Assembly: GCA_016871855.1 (NCBI GenBank) | Contig: VHBQ01000010.1 | Coordinates: 1-56,564, forward strand | DNA from: Gemmatimonadota bacterium | GTDB taxonomy: Bacteria > Gemmatimonadota > Gemmatimonadetes > Gemmatimonadales > Gemmatimonadaceae | Length of the DNA stretch: 56,564 nucleotides | Direction: 5' to 3' | Shown: piece by piece, positions 19,314-32,149 of the stretch | Layout of the letters: every line of letters begins with the position of its first letter | How positions within the stretch are numbered: the stretch's first letter is position 1 | Notes under the pieces: model-generated | What the model was told of the DNA's origin: nothing | Databases searched by the model: none | What the model saw: the letters and a program-made list of their open reading frames with translations, nothing else | Position numbers and translations under genes: made by a program

Positions 19314-19618
19314 GCGAGCGCCGGCATGGGCCGTCGAAGGTCGGCGATGCGCTCGCCGAGCTGCTCGCCGAGAGCCCGCTTGGGGCGCGCATCGCCCGCG
19401 CGGAGGTGCTGGGACACTGGGGACCCGCCGTTGGGCCGCAGATCGCCGCGGTAACGCACGCGCGGGCCATTGCCGAGAACGGGGTGCTGACCGTGGGTGT
19501 GAAGACCAGCGCGTGGATGCAGGAACTCTCGATGATGGAGCGGTCGCTCGTCGAGAAAGTGAACAAACTGACGGGGAAGACCGTGGTGAAGCGTATTCGG
19601 TGGGAACTGCTCCGCTAA
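19310..19618 (+). CDS. DUF721/DciA-like protein
   Basis: The 102-residue protein has the DciA-like core LGHWGPAVGPQIAAVTHARAI followed by GVLTVGVKTSAWMQELSMME and a C-terminal VKRIRWELL. Some DUF721 proteins (DciA) help load the replicative helicase DnaB where DnaC/DnaI is missing, so this may be the helicase loader. The GTG start overlaps recF by 4 nt. Confidence 0.88.
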   Translation: MSERRHGPSKVGDALAELLAESPLGARIARAEVLGHWGPAVGPQIAAVTHARAIAENGVLTVGVKTSAWMQELSMMERSLVEKVNKLTGKTVVKRIRWELLR

Positions 19619-19647
19619 CTCGTTGCTACTAAAGCGCTTACAGATGA

Positions 19648-21705
<2,058 letters not shown>

Positions 21706-21714
21706 GAAAGATCG

Positions 21715-21770
21715 AGGACACGGACCGAGGATTCCGATCGAGGATTTCGATTGAGGATTACGATTGGCGA
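21715..21770. repeat. GGATTNCGATTGA tandem repeat
   Basis: About four degenerate 13-nt units (GAGGATTCCGATC, GAGGATTTCGATT, GAGGATTACGATT) follow the gyrB stop. The same family fills 4936-4987. Confidence 0.88.
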
Positions 21771-21801
21771 TGGGCCGGGGCGCAGGACGCTCCGGCCCAT
21801 C
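21769..21801 (+). terminator. gyrB terminator hairpin
   Basis: GATGGGCCGG (21769-21778) pairs perfectly with CCGGCCCATC (21792-21801) around a 13-nt loop. No T-tract follows, so it may need help or act to stabilise the 3' end. Confidence 0.6.
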
Positions 21802-21929
21802 GGCGTTCTCGGCGCTCCTGCCTCTCAGGGCATGCGCCGCGCGCCGGTCCGGCGCCTGGCGAATTGCCCCGCGCCGCGGTCGGCTGCAAGTTGGACGGCG
21901 AGCGTATTCCTCCATTTCCGGGAGTCCCA

Positions 21930-22670
21930 ATGACCGATGACGCCGCTGCCCCCGCCCCGACGCCACCGAAGGTGTCGCTGGCCGAAGATTTCGTGGACAT
22001 CTTCACCTCCCCTCGCGAGGTGTTCGCGCGGCGCGCGACCTCTGGCTTCGGCGCGATGCTGCTCATCGTCACCATCGTCCTCGGCGTGATGTTCTTCCTG
22101 AACCAGGGGACGTTCCGCGACATCATGGAAGCCGAGATGGCGCGTGGAATGGCCGAGGCGGCCAAGCAGAACCCCGGGATGACCGCCGAGCAGATGGAGA
22201 CCGGCAAGAAGGTCGGCGAGTTCATCGCGATGTTCGGCGGCTTCGTCGGCATTCCCATCGCACTCTTCTGCGTGGGACTGGTCACCTGGCTCACGGGCCG
22301 CCTCTTCAGCACGCCACTCTCGTACACCGCCGCGACGATGGTTGCCTGCTACTCGTATGTCCCGCGCATCCTCGAGGCCGTGGCCACGTCCGTGCAGGGC
22401 ATCCTGCTCGACACGACGGGCATGCGCGGCCGCTTTGAACTCTCGCTCGGCGTGGGGCGCTTCCTTGATCCGGAGATGTCGCCGGGATTGCTCGGCCTCG
22501 CCGGACGCATTGACGTCTTCACGCTCTGGACCACGGTGCTGCTCGTGATCGGCCTGATGGTGGTCGCGAAGCTGCCGCGCGAGAAGGCGGTGCCGGCCGG
22601 GGTCGTCGTCTGGGTGCTGGGTGGGTTGCCAGCCATCTGGACGTTGGCGAAGTCGGCGCTCTTCGGCTGA
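21930..22670 (+). CDS. YIP1-family membrane protein
   Basis: The 246-residue protein has five likely membrane helices (about residues 45-65, 115-135, 145-165, 190-215, 222-242) behind a polar N-terminus carrying VSLAEDFVDIFTSPREVFARR, the standard Yip1-domain opening. GGGAG sits 6 nt before ATG 21930, deciding the start over a frame beginning at 21864. Function in bacteria is unknown. Confidence 0.85.
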   Translation: MTDDAAAPAPTPPKVSLAEDFVDIFTSPREVFARRATSGFGAMLLIVTIVLGVMFFLNQGTFRDIMEAEMARGMAEAAKQNPGMTAEQMETGKKVGEFIAMFGGFVGIPIALFCVGLVTWLTGRLFSTPLSYTAATMVACYSYVPRILEAVATSVQGILLDTTGMRGRFELSLGVGRFLDPEMSPGLLGLAGRIDVFTLWTTVLLVIGLMVVAKLPREKAVPAGVVVWVLGGLPAIWTLAKSALFG

Positions 22671-22732
22671 CGTCTCGCGCCGGCCATTCGCCACCGGCGT
22701 CCCGATGCCTCACTGACTTTCAGGACTCCCTT

Positions 22733-23887
22733 GTGACCCAGAATCGTCGCGACTTTCTCAAGCACTCCGCTCTGGCCGCCGGCGCGGCGGCGGCCGGCGC
22801 GCTGACGCCGGCGCGCGCTGCTGCTGAGCCCGCCCCGCGAACGCCGGCTCGCCGCCGCGCGGCCAAGATGACGCTGCGCTTCCGGCCATACACGCTCGAG
22901 CTGCGGCACGTCTTCACCGTCGCGACGTCGTCGCGCACCACCACGCCGGTGGTGCTCACCGAGATCGAGTACGACGGCGTCACCGGCTACGGCGAGGCGT
23001 CGATGCCGCCGTACCTCGGCGAGTCGCACGAATCGGTGCTTGCGTTCCTCAAGCGGGTGGACCTGTCGCGCTACGACAGCCCGTTTGAGCTGGAGACCAT
23101 CCTGCCGGAGATCGACACGATCACCTCGGGCAACGCCGCGGCGAAGGCCTCCGTGGACATCGCGCTCCACGACCTGGTCGGCCGCCTGATGAAGCAGCCG
23201 TGGTACAACATCTGGGGCTTCGACCCGAAGAAGACGCCGTACACGTCATTCACGATCGGCATCGACACCGAGGACGTGGTGCGGCAGAAGACGAAGGAGG
23301 CCGCCGAGTACAAGGTGCTGAAGGTCAAGCTGGGGCGGGACACCGACAAGATGATGGTGAACACCATCCGCTCGGTGACCAATGCGCCGATCACCGCTGA
23401 CGTGAACCAAGGGTGGAAGGACCGCGCGTTCGCGCTCGACATGCTGCACTGGCTCAAGGAGCGCGGCGTGGTGATGGTGGAGCAGCCGCTTCACCGGGAC
23501 CATGTGGACGACTGCGCGTGGCTCACGGAGCGCAGCCCACTCCCGATCATCGGCGATGAGGGGGTGCAGCGCCTCGCCGATATCCCGCGGGCGAAGGGCG
23601 TCTACCACGGCATCAACATCAAGCTGATGAAGTGCACCGGGATGCGCGAAGCACACAAGATGATCGTGCTCGCGCGGTCGCTGGGGATGAAAGTGATGCT
23701 CGGCTGCATGACGGAGACGTCGTGCGCGATCTCCGCCGCGTCACACCTGTCGCCGATGGCGGACTGGGCCGACCTCGACGGCGCGCTGCTCATCGGCAAC
23801 GACGTCTACGACGGCACCACCGTGGTGAACGGCAAGGTGACGCTGCGGGACCGGCCGGGGATCGGGGTGCAGCCGCTGAAGAAGTAG
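22733..23887 (+). CDS. Tat-exported dipeptide epimerase (enolase superfamily, L-Ala-D/L-Glu type)
   Basis: The 384-residue protein begins with a twin-arginine signal (NRRDFLKHSALAAGAAAAGA). The enolase-superfamily barrel shows the KxK acid/base pair in VLKVKLGRD, metal ligands Asp in TADVNQGW, Glu in VMVEQPLH and Asp in PIIGDEGVQR, and the second Lys in GINIKLMKCTG. This is the pattern of muconate-lactonizing-subgroup epimerases that convert L-Ala-D-Glu to L-Ala-L-Glu from murein. The NlpC/P60 endopeptidase that ends 4 nt away on the opposite strand supports murein-peptide breakdown. Periplasmic location is notable because characterised enzymes are cytoplasmic. Confidence 0.88.
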   Translation: MTQNRRDFLKHSALAAGAAAAGALTPARAAAEPAPRTPARRRAAKMTLRFRPYTLELRHVFTVATSSRTTTPVVLTEIEYDGVTGYGEASMPPYLGESHESVLAFLKRVDLSRYDSPFELETILPEIDTITSGNAAAKASVDIALHDLVGRLMKQPWYNIWGFDPKKTPYTSFTIGIDTEDVVRQKTKEAAEYKVLKVKLGRDTDKMMVNTIRSVTNAPITADVNQGWKDRAFALDMLHWLKERGVVMVEQPLHRDHVDDCAWLTERSPLPIIGDEGVQRLADIPRAKGVYHGINIKLMKCTGMREAHKMIVLARSLGMKVMLGCMTETSCAISAASHLSPMADWADLDGALLIGNDVYDGTTVVNGKVTLRDRPGIGVQPLKK

Positions 23888-23891
23888 CGCG

Positions 23892-25064
23892 CTACGGCTG
23901 CAGCGGCGCCGGGCCGAACACGCGCCGCCCCCGCACGACGCTCAGCGCGAGCTCGTCGCTGTAGTTGGGCGCCTTGGGATCCATGCTGTCGATGCGCACG
24001 CCGTAGCCGCCGCGCGAGCTGATCACCTGCTTGCCCGGCAGCCAGATGCCGACGTGCGTGATGCGCTCGCCGCGCTCGGCGGTCGCCTTCGATCCGAAGA
24101 AGAGCAGGTCGCCCTTGGCGAGGTGTGCGAAATCGTCGCCGAGCGACACCTCCGTGCCCATCAGCGCCTGCTGATTGGCGTCGCGATTGAGCTCCATGCC
24201 GTTGAGGCGGAACGCGATCTTGGTGAAGCCGGAGCAGTCCATCCCCTTGGGCGACGTGCCGCCCCAGAGATAGGGGACGCCCACGAAGCGCTTGGCGGAC
24301 GCCTCGACGTTGTCCGCGGTCAGTTGGCGCGCCGCCTGCCACTTGGCGTAGTCGACAACGAGCCGACGCTCGATGAACCCCTTGCGGCCGTCGGGCGTCT
24401 CGACGGCGCGCCACTTGCCGCGCACGCCGCCGTCCTTGAACAGCACCAGCGGCACGGCGTCGCTCACCGGCAGCGAGGTGGTGTCGGCCTTCTCGCGCAT
24501 CATGCCGAACGCGCCGGTCATGATGACGCGCGGCCCGTTCACCCACGCGTCCACGCCCGCCTGATTCGTGAAGTGCATCACGCGCCCCTCGAGCCAGCCG
24601 AGGTAGCGGTCCGCGCTCTGGATGTAGTACCAGTCGCCCTGCTTCTTCAGCACCTTGAGCACCATTCCCATCATGACCTGCGTGGCTAGTTCCGCGGAGT
24701 TCGCGGGGTTCGAGCGCACGTTGCCGACGCTGACGGTCACAATGCCGAACGGCGTGGCGGCCAAGGCGGGGTCGGGCAGGACGCGAATGCTGTCCAGCAC
24801 CGGGCCCAGGCGCACGCTCTCGAGCGCGGCGAGCACCGCACGCTTCGCGTCGGCCTGATCCACGTCGCCGCGCGCGACGAGCTGCGTGGCTTGCTGTACG
24901 CACGCGATGTCGAAGACGGCGACCCGGCGGTCAGGAGCAAACGTGGCGCGCACGGGGGCGAGCGCCGCCTTGCAGGGATCATCCTGCGCGAGGAGACGGG
25001 GGGATGGCGCGGCGCCCGACGCGATGAGGGCGGCCAGCAGGCAGAGCACGGAGTGACGTCGCAT
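23892..25064 (-). CDS. Exported SH3-NlpC/P60 murein endopeptidase (YkfC-like)
   Basis: In this 390-residue protein, a signal peptide (MRRHSVLCLLAALIASGAAP) precedes an N-terminal region with no recognised domain, two SH3-like segments (VSVGNVRSNPANSAELATQ and VPLVLFKDGGVRGKWRAVET), then an NlpC/P60 domain. The catalytic Cys is in PKGMDCSGFTKIAF, His in RITHVGIWLPG, followed by SSRGGYGV. The build matches YkfC-type gamma-D-glutamyl-diamino acid endopeptidases that cut murein peptides. Start 25064 gives the signal peptide directly; the longer frame adds non-family sequence. It converges on the epimerase gene that would process its product. Confidence 0.9.
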   Translation of the reverse strand: MRRHSVLCLLAALIASGAAPSPRLLAQDDPCKAALAPVRATFAPDRRVAVFDIACVQQATQLVARGDVDQADAKRAVLAALESVRLGPVLDSIRVLPDPALAATPFGIVTVSVGNVRSNPANSAELATQVMMGMVLKVLKKQGDWYYIQSADRYLGWLEGRVMHFTNQAGVDAWVNGPRVIMTGAFGMMREKADTTSLPVSDAVPLVLFKDGGVRGKWRAVETPDGRKGFIERRLVVDYAKWQAARQLTADNVEASAKRFVGVPYLWGGTSPKGMDCSGFTKIAFRLNGMELNRDANQQALMGTEVSLGDDFAHLAKGDLLFFGSKATAERGERITHVGIWLPGKQVISSRGGYGVRIDSMDPKAPNYSDELALSVVRGRRVFGPAPLQP

Positions 25065-25178
25065 TATGTCGACCGGAACTTGTTTGGTGTTTGGCGGGAG
25101 ACCACCGGAAACTTGCCGGCGCCCGCGAAGCGACGCTAGCAAGTCGGCGCTCGCGGAGTTGCGGGCGAGCCGATCGTC

Positions 25179-26552
25179 CTACGGCCGCTTGCGCGCTGGT
25201 TGGTTGGCGCCGTTCTGTCGCAGGATCAGCCCGGCGACAGCGCCGGTGCTGTCGCGCGTGAACGAGATCTGCGCGTCGACGACCTTCAGGAAGAACTCGT
25301 CGTCCTTCTCGGCAAACAACGGGAACTTCGGCTGGCCTGTCGCCTGCAGGTACAGCTGCGTGGCGTCCCGTGTGATGACGATGGCAAAGGTCGGCGCGAG
25401 GTCGAAGGTGCCGACGTAGCGCTCCAGCGTCGCCTCAGGAAGCGCCACCGCCGTCCGCTGCTTCGGCACGGGCGGCAATGGGAATCCCGGCTCGAGCAGG
25501 CGGAAACCAACCTCATCGACGCTGGTCGCGCTGTTCGCGAGGACGACCACGCCTTCGCCGGTCCTCTCGCTGTAGCCCGTGAAGCTGCGATAGCCGCCCG
25601 TGCCGCCGTTGTGGAAGACGATGACGTTCCCTGAGGGGAGGCGCAGGCGGTGCCACGCCAGGCCCAGCGCGACGGCTGGGGAGCCGCCGGGACGCCGCGC
25701 GCCGTGCGTAAGCGCCATCGTCGCGCCGAGGGGCGCCGATGTCGAGTCGGCGTTCGCACGGATGTAGGTCAGCATGTCTTTCACCGTGGAACGCAAGGCG
25801 CCAGCCCCTTCGAGGGTCCGAATCTCCCAGCTCGCCGCCAATGCGCCGTCGGGGGAGTGCCCGGGCGCGAGGCGACGGCGCTGCGCGTCGGTGAGAGTAA
25901 TGCGCGTGTCGTCCATTCGGAGAGGCTTCAGCACGCGCTCGGTGACCGTTGCCTCATAGCTCTTGCCCACGTACAACGCGAGGGCGTGACCGAGCAACCC
26001 CGTGCCGAGATTCGAGTACTCATAGCGCTCGCCAATACCGCGAGTGAGCTGATACGACCGCAGGAAGTCGTACAGCTGCGCCGGCGTGTAGTCGGCGTAC
26101 GGATCGTTGGGATTCCTTGGCGCGAAGTTCGCCGGCATGCGCGGCAGGCCGGAGGTCTGCGTCGCGAGGTCGAGCAGCGTGATCTGCTTGCCGTCCCGCG
26201 ACGGCACGACGGTGCCCGGCGGGAGGTACTTCGCCACCGGATCGTCGAGCGCGACCTCGCCGCGACGCACCATGTCGGCGAGAATGGCGGCGGTAAACGT
26301 CTTGGTGATCGAACCGATCTCGAATACGGTGCGCTCGTCGAGCGGCGCGACCCCGGCCTTCGGTCCGTAGGCGACCGTGCGTCGGACGCCCCCCTTGTCG
26401 ACGACGCCAACCACCACGCCCGCCCAGACGCCGGCGTCCACGCGCGGCTGGAGGATGGCGAGAATCGCGGAATCAGAAGGCGCTTGTGCCGCGAGCGGGA
26501 GCGCGACCGGAAGCAGCGCCAGTAGGACGATGCGGCGAGGCAAGCGAATCAT
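25179..26552 (-). CDS. Exported serine hydrolase, class C beta-lactamase/penicillin-binding fold
   Basis: The 457-residue protein has a signal peptide (IVLLALLPVALPLAAQA). SxxK is in FEIGSITKTFTAAIL, YxN in ERYEYSNLGTGLLG, and the third motif is HNGGTGG (His-Asn-Gly instead of KTG). The last 95 residues (VALPEATLERYVGTFDLAP onward) form the beta-barrel tail common in this family. It might act as a D-aminopeptidase, esterase or DD-peptidase. Position upstream of the murein endopeptidase (114-nt gap, same strand) suggests a role in cell-wall peptide breakdown, which I infer only from context. Confidence 0.88.
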   Translation of the reverse strand: MIRLPRRIVLLALLPVALPLAAQAPSDSAILAILQPRVDAGVWAGVVVGVVDKGGVRRTVAYGPKAGVAPLDERTVFEIGSITKTFTAAILADMVRRGEVALDDPVAKYLPPGTVVPSRDGKQITLLDLATQTSGLPRMPANFAPRNPNDPYADYTPAQLYDFLRSYQLTRGIGERYEYSNLGTGLLGHALALYVGKSYEATVTERVLKPLRMDDTRITLTDAQRRRLAPGHSPDGALAASWEIRTLEGAGALRSTVKDMLTYIRANADSTSAPLGATMALTHGARRPGGSPAVALGLAWHRLRLPSGNVIVFHNGGTGGYRSFTGYSERTGEGVVVLANSATSVDEVGFRLLEPGFPLPPVPKQRTAVALPEATLERYVGTFDLAPTFAIVITRDATQLYLQATGQPKFPLFAEKDDEFFLKVVDAQISFTRDSTGAVAGLILRQNGANQPARKRP

Positions 26553-26628
26553 GGGCGTAACCGACGCTTTGGATGTGGACCGGGAGCGAGACGTGGGATA
26601 CTACGGTCGGCGGCGGTCGTTTGTTTGA

Positions 26629-26680
26629 ATCGTCCACCGTCCACCGTCGACCGTCAGCCGTCAACCGTCAGCCGTCCCCG
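26629..26680. repeat. CCGTCCACCGTC decamer array
   Basis: Five to six degenerate decamers (GTCCACCGTCCACCGTCGAC, then GTCAGCCGTCAACCGTCAGC) lie between the serine hydrolase start and the end of the phosphorylase gene, overlapping the last codons of the latter (stop at 26668). Confidence 0.85.
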
Positions 26681-28005
26681 TACTCCTCCACTCCCGCCGC
26701 CGTCACCCGATGACTGACCAACGGCGGTGGCACGAAGTCCTCGTCACCGATGGTAATGGCGCTCGCGAGACAGGCCTTCCCGGCGTCGATGCCGGCGTCG
26801 TCACGCGCGTAGATGACGGCGAGCGGCTGGCCGCGCGTGACACCCTGTCCGGGGCGAACCAGGATGTGGAAGCCGACCGCGGGATCCACCGTATCCTCCA
26901 TGGTCAGTCGACCGCCGCCGAGCGCGATGATCCCGCGTCCTATGACGCGTGGGGCCACGGTCTGCACCGCGCCGGCGCGAGGAGCAGTGACCACGGACTG
27001 CCGCGGCGCCTGCGGCAGCACGCCACGCGGGTCATCCACCACGCGCGGATCGCCACCCTGCGCCTCGACGATGCGACGGAACATCTCGAGCGCGCTGCCG
27101 TCGGCGATGGCCGACTCGAGCTGCCGCCGCGCTTCGCCGTGGTTCGGCGCCAGTCGACCAAGCACGAGCATCTCGGCCCCGAGCGCAACGGTCACCTCGC
27201 GCGTGTCGGCCGGACCGCCGCCGTGCAGGATGTCGAGGCTCTCCTCGATCTCGAGCGCGTTGCCGCAGGCGACGCCGAGCGGGTGGTGCATCGACGTCAT
27301 GAGCGCGACGGTTGGGCACCCACACCGCTCGCCGATGGCGACCATGGTCTGGGCGAGCTGCGTGGCCCGGTCGAACTCCGGCATGAACGAGCCCGAGCCC
27401 GTCTTCACGTCGAGCACGAGGCCCGTCAGCCCCTCGGCGAGCTTCTTGCTCATGATGGACGCCGCGATGAGCGGGATGGCCTCGACGGTCGCCGTGGCGT
27501 CGCGCAGGGCGTAGAGCTTCTTGTCGGCGGGGGCGATCTCACCGGTCTGGCCGATGAGGGCGCACCCCAGCCGCTCCACCTGCGCCTTCGCCTCGGCCAA
27601 CGAGAGCCGTGTATTGAAGCCGGGGATGGCCTCGAGCTTGTCGAGCGTTCCGCCGGTGTGTCCGAGCCCTCGGCCGCTCATCATCGGCACGGCCACGCCG
27701 AGCGTGGCCAGCAAAGGGGCGAGTGGAATGGAGGTCTTGTCGCCGACGCCGCCCGTCGAGTGCTTGTCGATGACCGGCTTGCCCAGTCCTTTGAAGTCCA
27801 GCCGACCGCCGCTCTCCAGCATGCCTTGCATAAGGGCGAAGCCCTCGTCCGCGTCCATGCCACGGAAGAAGACCGCCATAAGGAGGGCGGAGACCTGATA
27901 GTCGGGGTACCGTCCGGCCGCGTAGCCCGCGGCGAACGCGCGCCACTCGTCCGGGGTGATCCGGCCGCCGTCGCGCTTTCGGGTGATGAGGTCGAGCAGG
28001 TGCAT
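26668..28005 (-). CDS. pdp: Pyrimidine-nucleoside (thymidine) phosphorylase
   Basis: The 445-residue enzyme reversibly cleaves thymidine/uridine to base and (deoxy)ribose-1-phosphate. MHLLDLITRKRDGGRITPDEW and YQVSALLMAVFFRGM match the family N-terminus; phosphate/K+-binding VIDKHSTGGVGDKTSIPLAP and DVKTGSGSFMPEF are intact, and a C-terminal PYNP-like domain follows. The similarity is closer to Bacillus Pdp than E. coli DeoA. The open frame continues upstream to 28980 antisense of the GAF gene; ATG 28005 is the true start. With tdk at 52239 it gives thymidine salvage. Confidence 0.94.
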   Translation of the reverse strand: MHLLDLITRKRDGGRITPDEWRAFAAGYAAGRYPDYQVSALLMAVFFRGMDADEGFALMQGMLESGGRLDFKGLGKPVIDKHSTGGVGDKTSIPLAPLLATLGVAVPMMSGRGLGHTGGTLDKLEAIPGFNTRLSLAEAKAQVERLGCALIGQTGEIAPADKKLYALRDATATVEAIPLIAASIMSKKLAEGLTGLVLDVKTGSGSFMPEFDRATQLAQTMVAIGERCGCPTVALMTSMHHPLGVACGNALEIEESLDILHGGGPADTREVTVALGAEMLVLGRLAPNHGEARRQLESAIADGSALEMFRRIVEAQGGDPRVVDDPRGVLPQAPRQSVVTAPRAGAVQTVAPRVIGRGIIALGGGRLTMEDTVDPAVGFHILVRPGQGVTRGQPLAVIYARDDAGIDAGKACLASAITIGDEDFVPPPLVSHRVTAAGVEEYGDG

Positions 28006-28131
28006 TGACCGTCCGGCGACGCGCCCCGTACGTTCCTTTGTGGCCGGGGAGGGCGCACGCCCCCGGTCACACGCACAACGATGCAGTGCGCCAAATGTCA
28101 CGGGGGGCGACCCCCCCAGCGGGAGGTTTGC

Positions 28132-28923
28132 GTGACCAACCCCACGGCGAATCCGGTGGACGCCGGCGAGGAGATCGTCCGGTTGCAGGCACGCGTCCGC
28201 GAACTGACGCGCGAGAAGGAGCACCTGCTGGCCATCGTCGACATCCTGCAGGAGATCTCGAGTTCCCTGCACTTCGTGGACATCCTGCAGAGCATCGCCG
28301 GCAAGCTGGGCAAAACCTTTGGCCTGGACCGCTGCTCGATCTTCCTCGCCGGCGAGCGCGAGGGCGTGCGACTGGTGGCGAGCTACGAGGACGCGTCGAT
28401 CCGGAACCTGGTGGTGGACCTCGACCGGTACCCGGAGCTCAAGCGCGCCTTTGAGAGCGGCGAGACGGTGTTCATCCCCGACGCCGTGAACGATCCCGCC
28501 TACCTGGCCGTCCGCTCCGAGCTCAACGCCCGGAACGTCCGGTCGATCATCGTTGTTCCGATCAAGTGGAGGCAGGACGTCATCGGCGCGATCTTCCTGC
28601 GCACGGAACGCGACGCGATGCCGTTCTCCGACGCCGACGTGCGGTTCACGCAGGTGGTGGCCGAACTGACCGCGAAGGCGCTGCGCAACGCGCACCGCTT
28701 CGAGGCGCTGCTCCGGTCCACGGAAGACAAGCAGCGCGACTCGCGCCGGGCTGATCTCGAGCGCATCGCGCTGGTCGCGTTCCTGCGGCGGCTGCTCGAC
28801 CGGTACGCCGGCGCGCAGGATCATATGTGGGCGGAGACGCTGCTCCCCAAGGCGTCGGATGAGGAACTCGAGCGCCTGGTGGAAGTGGCGCTCAACGTGG
28901 TCGCCGAAGAGGCGAAAGGCTAA
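28132..28923 (+). CDS. Coiled-coil/GAF-domain signalling protein
   Basis: In this 263-residue protein, a short coiled coil (EEIVRLQARVRELTREKEHLLAIVDIL) leads into a GAF domain (about residues 45-205: LDRCSIFLAGEREGVRLVAS, GETVFIPDAVNDPAYLAVRS, RSIIVVPIKWRQDVIGAIFL), then a C-terminal helical tail (LERIALVAFLRRLLDRYAG). No output domain such as kinase or cyclase is present. A GGGAGG Shine-Dalgarno sits 5 nt before GTG 28132, which decides against ATG 28081. The gene is followed 22 nt later by ferritin. Confidence 0.82.
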   Translation: MTNPTANPVDAGEEIVRLQARVRELTREKEHLLAIVDILQEISSSLHFVDILQSIAGKLGKTFGLDRCSIFLAGEREGVRLVASYEDASIRNLVVDLDRYPELKRAFESGETVFIPDAVNDPAYLAVRSELNARNVRSIIVVPIKWRQDVIGAIFLRTERDAMPFSDADVRFTQVVAELTAKALRNAHRFEALLRSTEDKQRDSRRADLERIALVAFLRRLLDRYAGAQDHMWAETLLPKASDEELERLVEVALNVVAEEAKG

Positions 28924-28945
28924 CCCTAGCAGGAGTGCCACACTG

Positions 28946-29470
28946 ATGATGCTCAGCAAGAAGCTCAATTCGCTGCTCAACGCGCAGGTCGGTCACGAAC
29001 TCGCCGCGTCGCACCAGTATGTGGCGATCGCCACGTATTTCGACCGCGAAGGACTGCCCGCGCTGGCCAAGCACTACTACGCGCAGGGGCTCGAGGAGCG
29101 CGATCACGCCATGCGGCTGGTCCGCCACGTCCTCGACAGCGACGGCGACCTGAAGATCCCGGCCGTCCCGGCGCCGAAGATGGCGTTCAAGACGGCCCTC
29201 GAGGCCGTGAAGCTGGCGCTGGAGAGCGAGATGCGCGTCACCGCGCAGATCAACGCGCTGGTGGACCAGGCCGTCACCGACAAGGACCACCTGAGCCGCA
29301 ACGCGCTGGAGTGGTTCGTAAACGAGCAGCGCGAGGAAGTCAGCTCGGCCAGCCTGCTCGTGGCGATGGTCAAGCGCGCGGGTGAGGCCAATCTCTTCTT
29401 CGTCGAGAACTTCGTCGCCCAGGGCGGGATGGCAGAGGGTGAGGGTGGCGAGGGTGGCGAGGGCGAGTAG
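28946..29470 (+). CDS. Bacterial ferritin (FtnA-like)
   Basis: The 174-residue four-helix bundle has ferroxidase ligands in place: Glu in QVGHELAASHQYVAIATYF, Glu and His in GLEERDHAMRL, Glu in LALESEMRVTAQ, and NEQREEVSSA in helix four. It oxidises and stores iron. The tail EGEGGEGGEGE is an acidic low-complexity extension coded by GAGGGTGGC repeats and unusual for ferritins. AGGAG lies 11 nt before the ATG pair at 28946. Confidence 0.93.
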   Translation: MMLSKKLNSLLNAQVGHELAASHQYVAIATYFDREGLPALAKHYYAQGLEERDHAMRLVRHVLDSDGDLKIPAVPAPKMAFKTALEAVKLALESEMRVTAQINALVDQAVTDKDHLSRNALEWFVNEQREEVSSASLLVAMVKRAGEANLFFVENFVAQGGMAEGEGGEGGEGE

Positions 29471-31540
<2,070 letters not shown>

Positions 31541-31557
31541 CCCCTACTTTGACGGAT

Positions 31558-32115
31558 ATGCCCACCAACTTCGCCCTCGCCTCGACGCCGCTTGTCGCGC
31601 TCCCCCGTCAGTCGCTGGCCGCGCTGCGCAGCGCCCTCATCCGCGACCTCGGTGGCAACTACGCCACCTACCTGCAGGAAGCGGGGTACGCGGGCGGCGA
31701 GCCGGTGTTCGCCTCGTTCCGCGAGTGGCTCGCCTCGCGCGGTGGAAATGCCGACGCCGTCACGTATGCGGAGTTCCAGGGACTCGCCGCCCAGTTCTTC
31801 CGCGAGACGGGTTGGGGCACGCTGCAGATCGGCAGCCTGAACGACGTGGTGATCACGCTCGACTCAACCGACTGGGCCGAGGCCGACCCGTCGCTGAACA
31901 TCGGGTTTCCGGCGTGCTACTACTCGATGGGCCTGCTCGCCGATTTCTTCGGGCGCATCGCCGGTTCCCAGCTCGCCTGCTATGAAGTGGAGTGCCGTTC
32001 GAACGGCGCCGCGCGGTGCCGGTTCCTGCTCGGCAGCGCCGAGGTCATCGGCCAGGTGTACCAGCGGATGACCGAGGGTGTGGACTACGCGACGGCGGTG
32101 GCTGAGCTGGCGTAA
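31558..32115 (+). CDS. V4R (4-vinyl reductase-like) domain protein
   Basis: The 185-residue protein has the V4R core: GNYATYLQEAGYAGGEPVFASF, LRETGWGTL-like strand FRETGWGTLQIGSLNDVVI, GFPACYYSMGLLADFFGRIAG, and the terminal CYEVECRSNGAARCRFLL, with Cys residues that could bind metal. V4R domains bind small hydrophobic molecules or regulate partners; in BchJ they assist bacteriochlorophyll synthesis. The start is uncertain between ATG 31558 and a GTG at 31537 overlapping the ligA stop. No bacteriochlorophyll genes are in the window. Confidence 0.82.
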   Translation: MPTNFALASTPLVALPRQSLAALRSALIRDLGGNYATYLQEAGYAGGEPVFASFREWLASRGGNADAVTYAEFQGLAAQFFRETGWGTLQIGSLNDVVITLDSTDWAEADPSLNIGFPACYYSMGLLADFFGRIAGSQLACYEVECRSNGAARCRFLLGSAEVIGQVYQRMTEGVDYATAVAELA

Positions 32116-32149
32116 GGGCTACTGCCAAGGGAGAGGAGCAGGGAACTGC

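Noticed and set aside
28081..28131. ATG start for the GAF gene giving MQCAKCHGG with a CxxCH haem-like motif
   Set aside because: A strong GGGAGG site lies before GTG 28132, the GAF protein is cytoplasmic, and a GGGGGG/CCCCCC hairpin sits in the extension; the CxxCH looks accidental.
26668..28980. 770-residue phosphorylase with long N-terminal extension
   Set aside because: The extension is antisense to the GAF gene; family N-terminus begins at ATG 28005.
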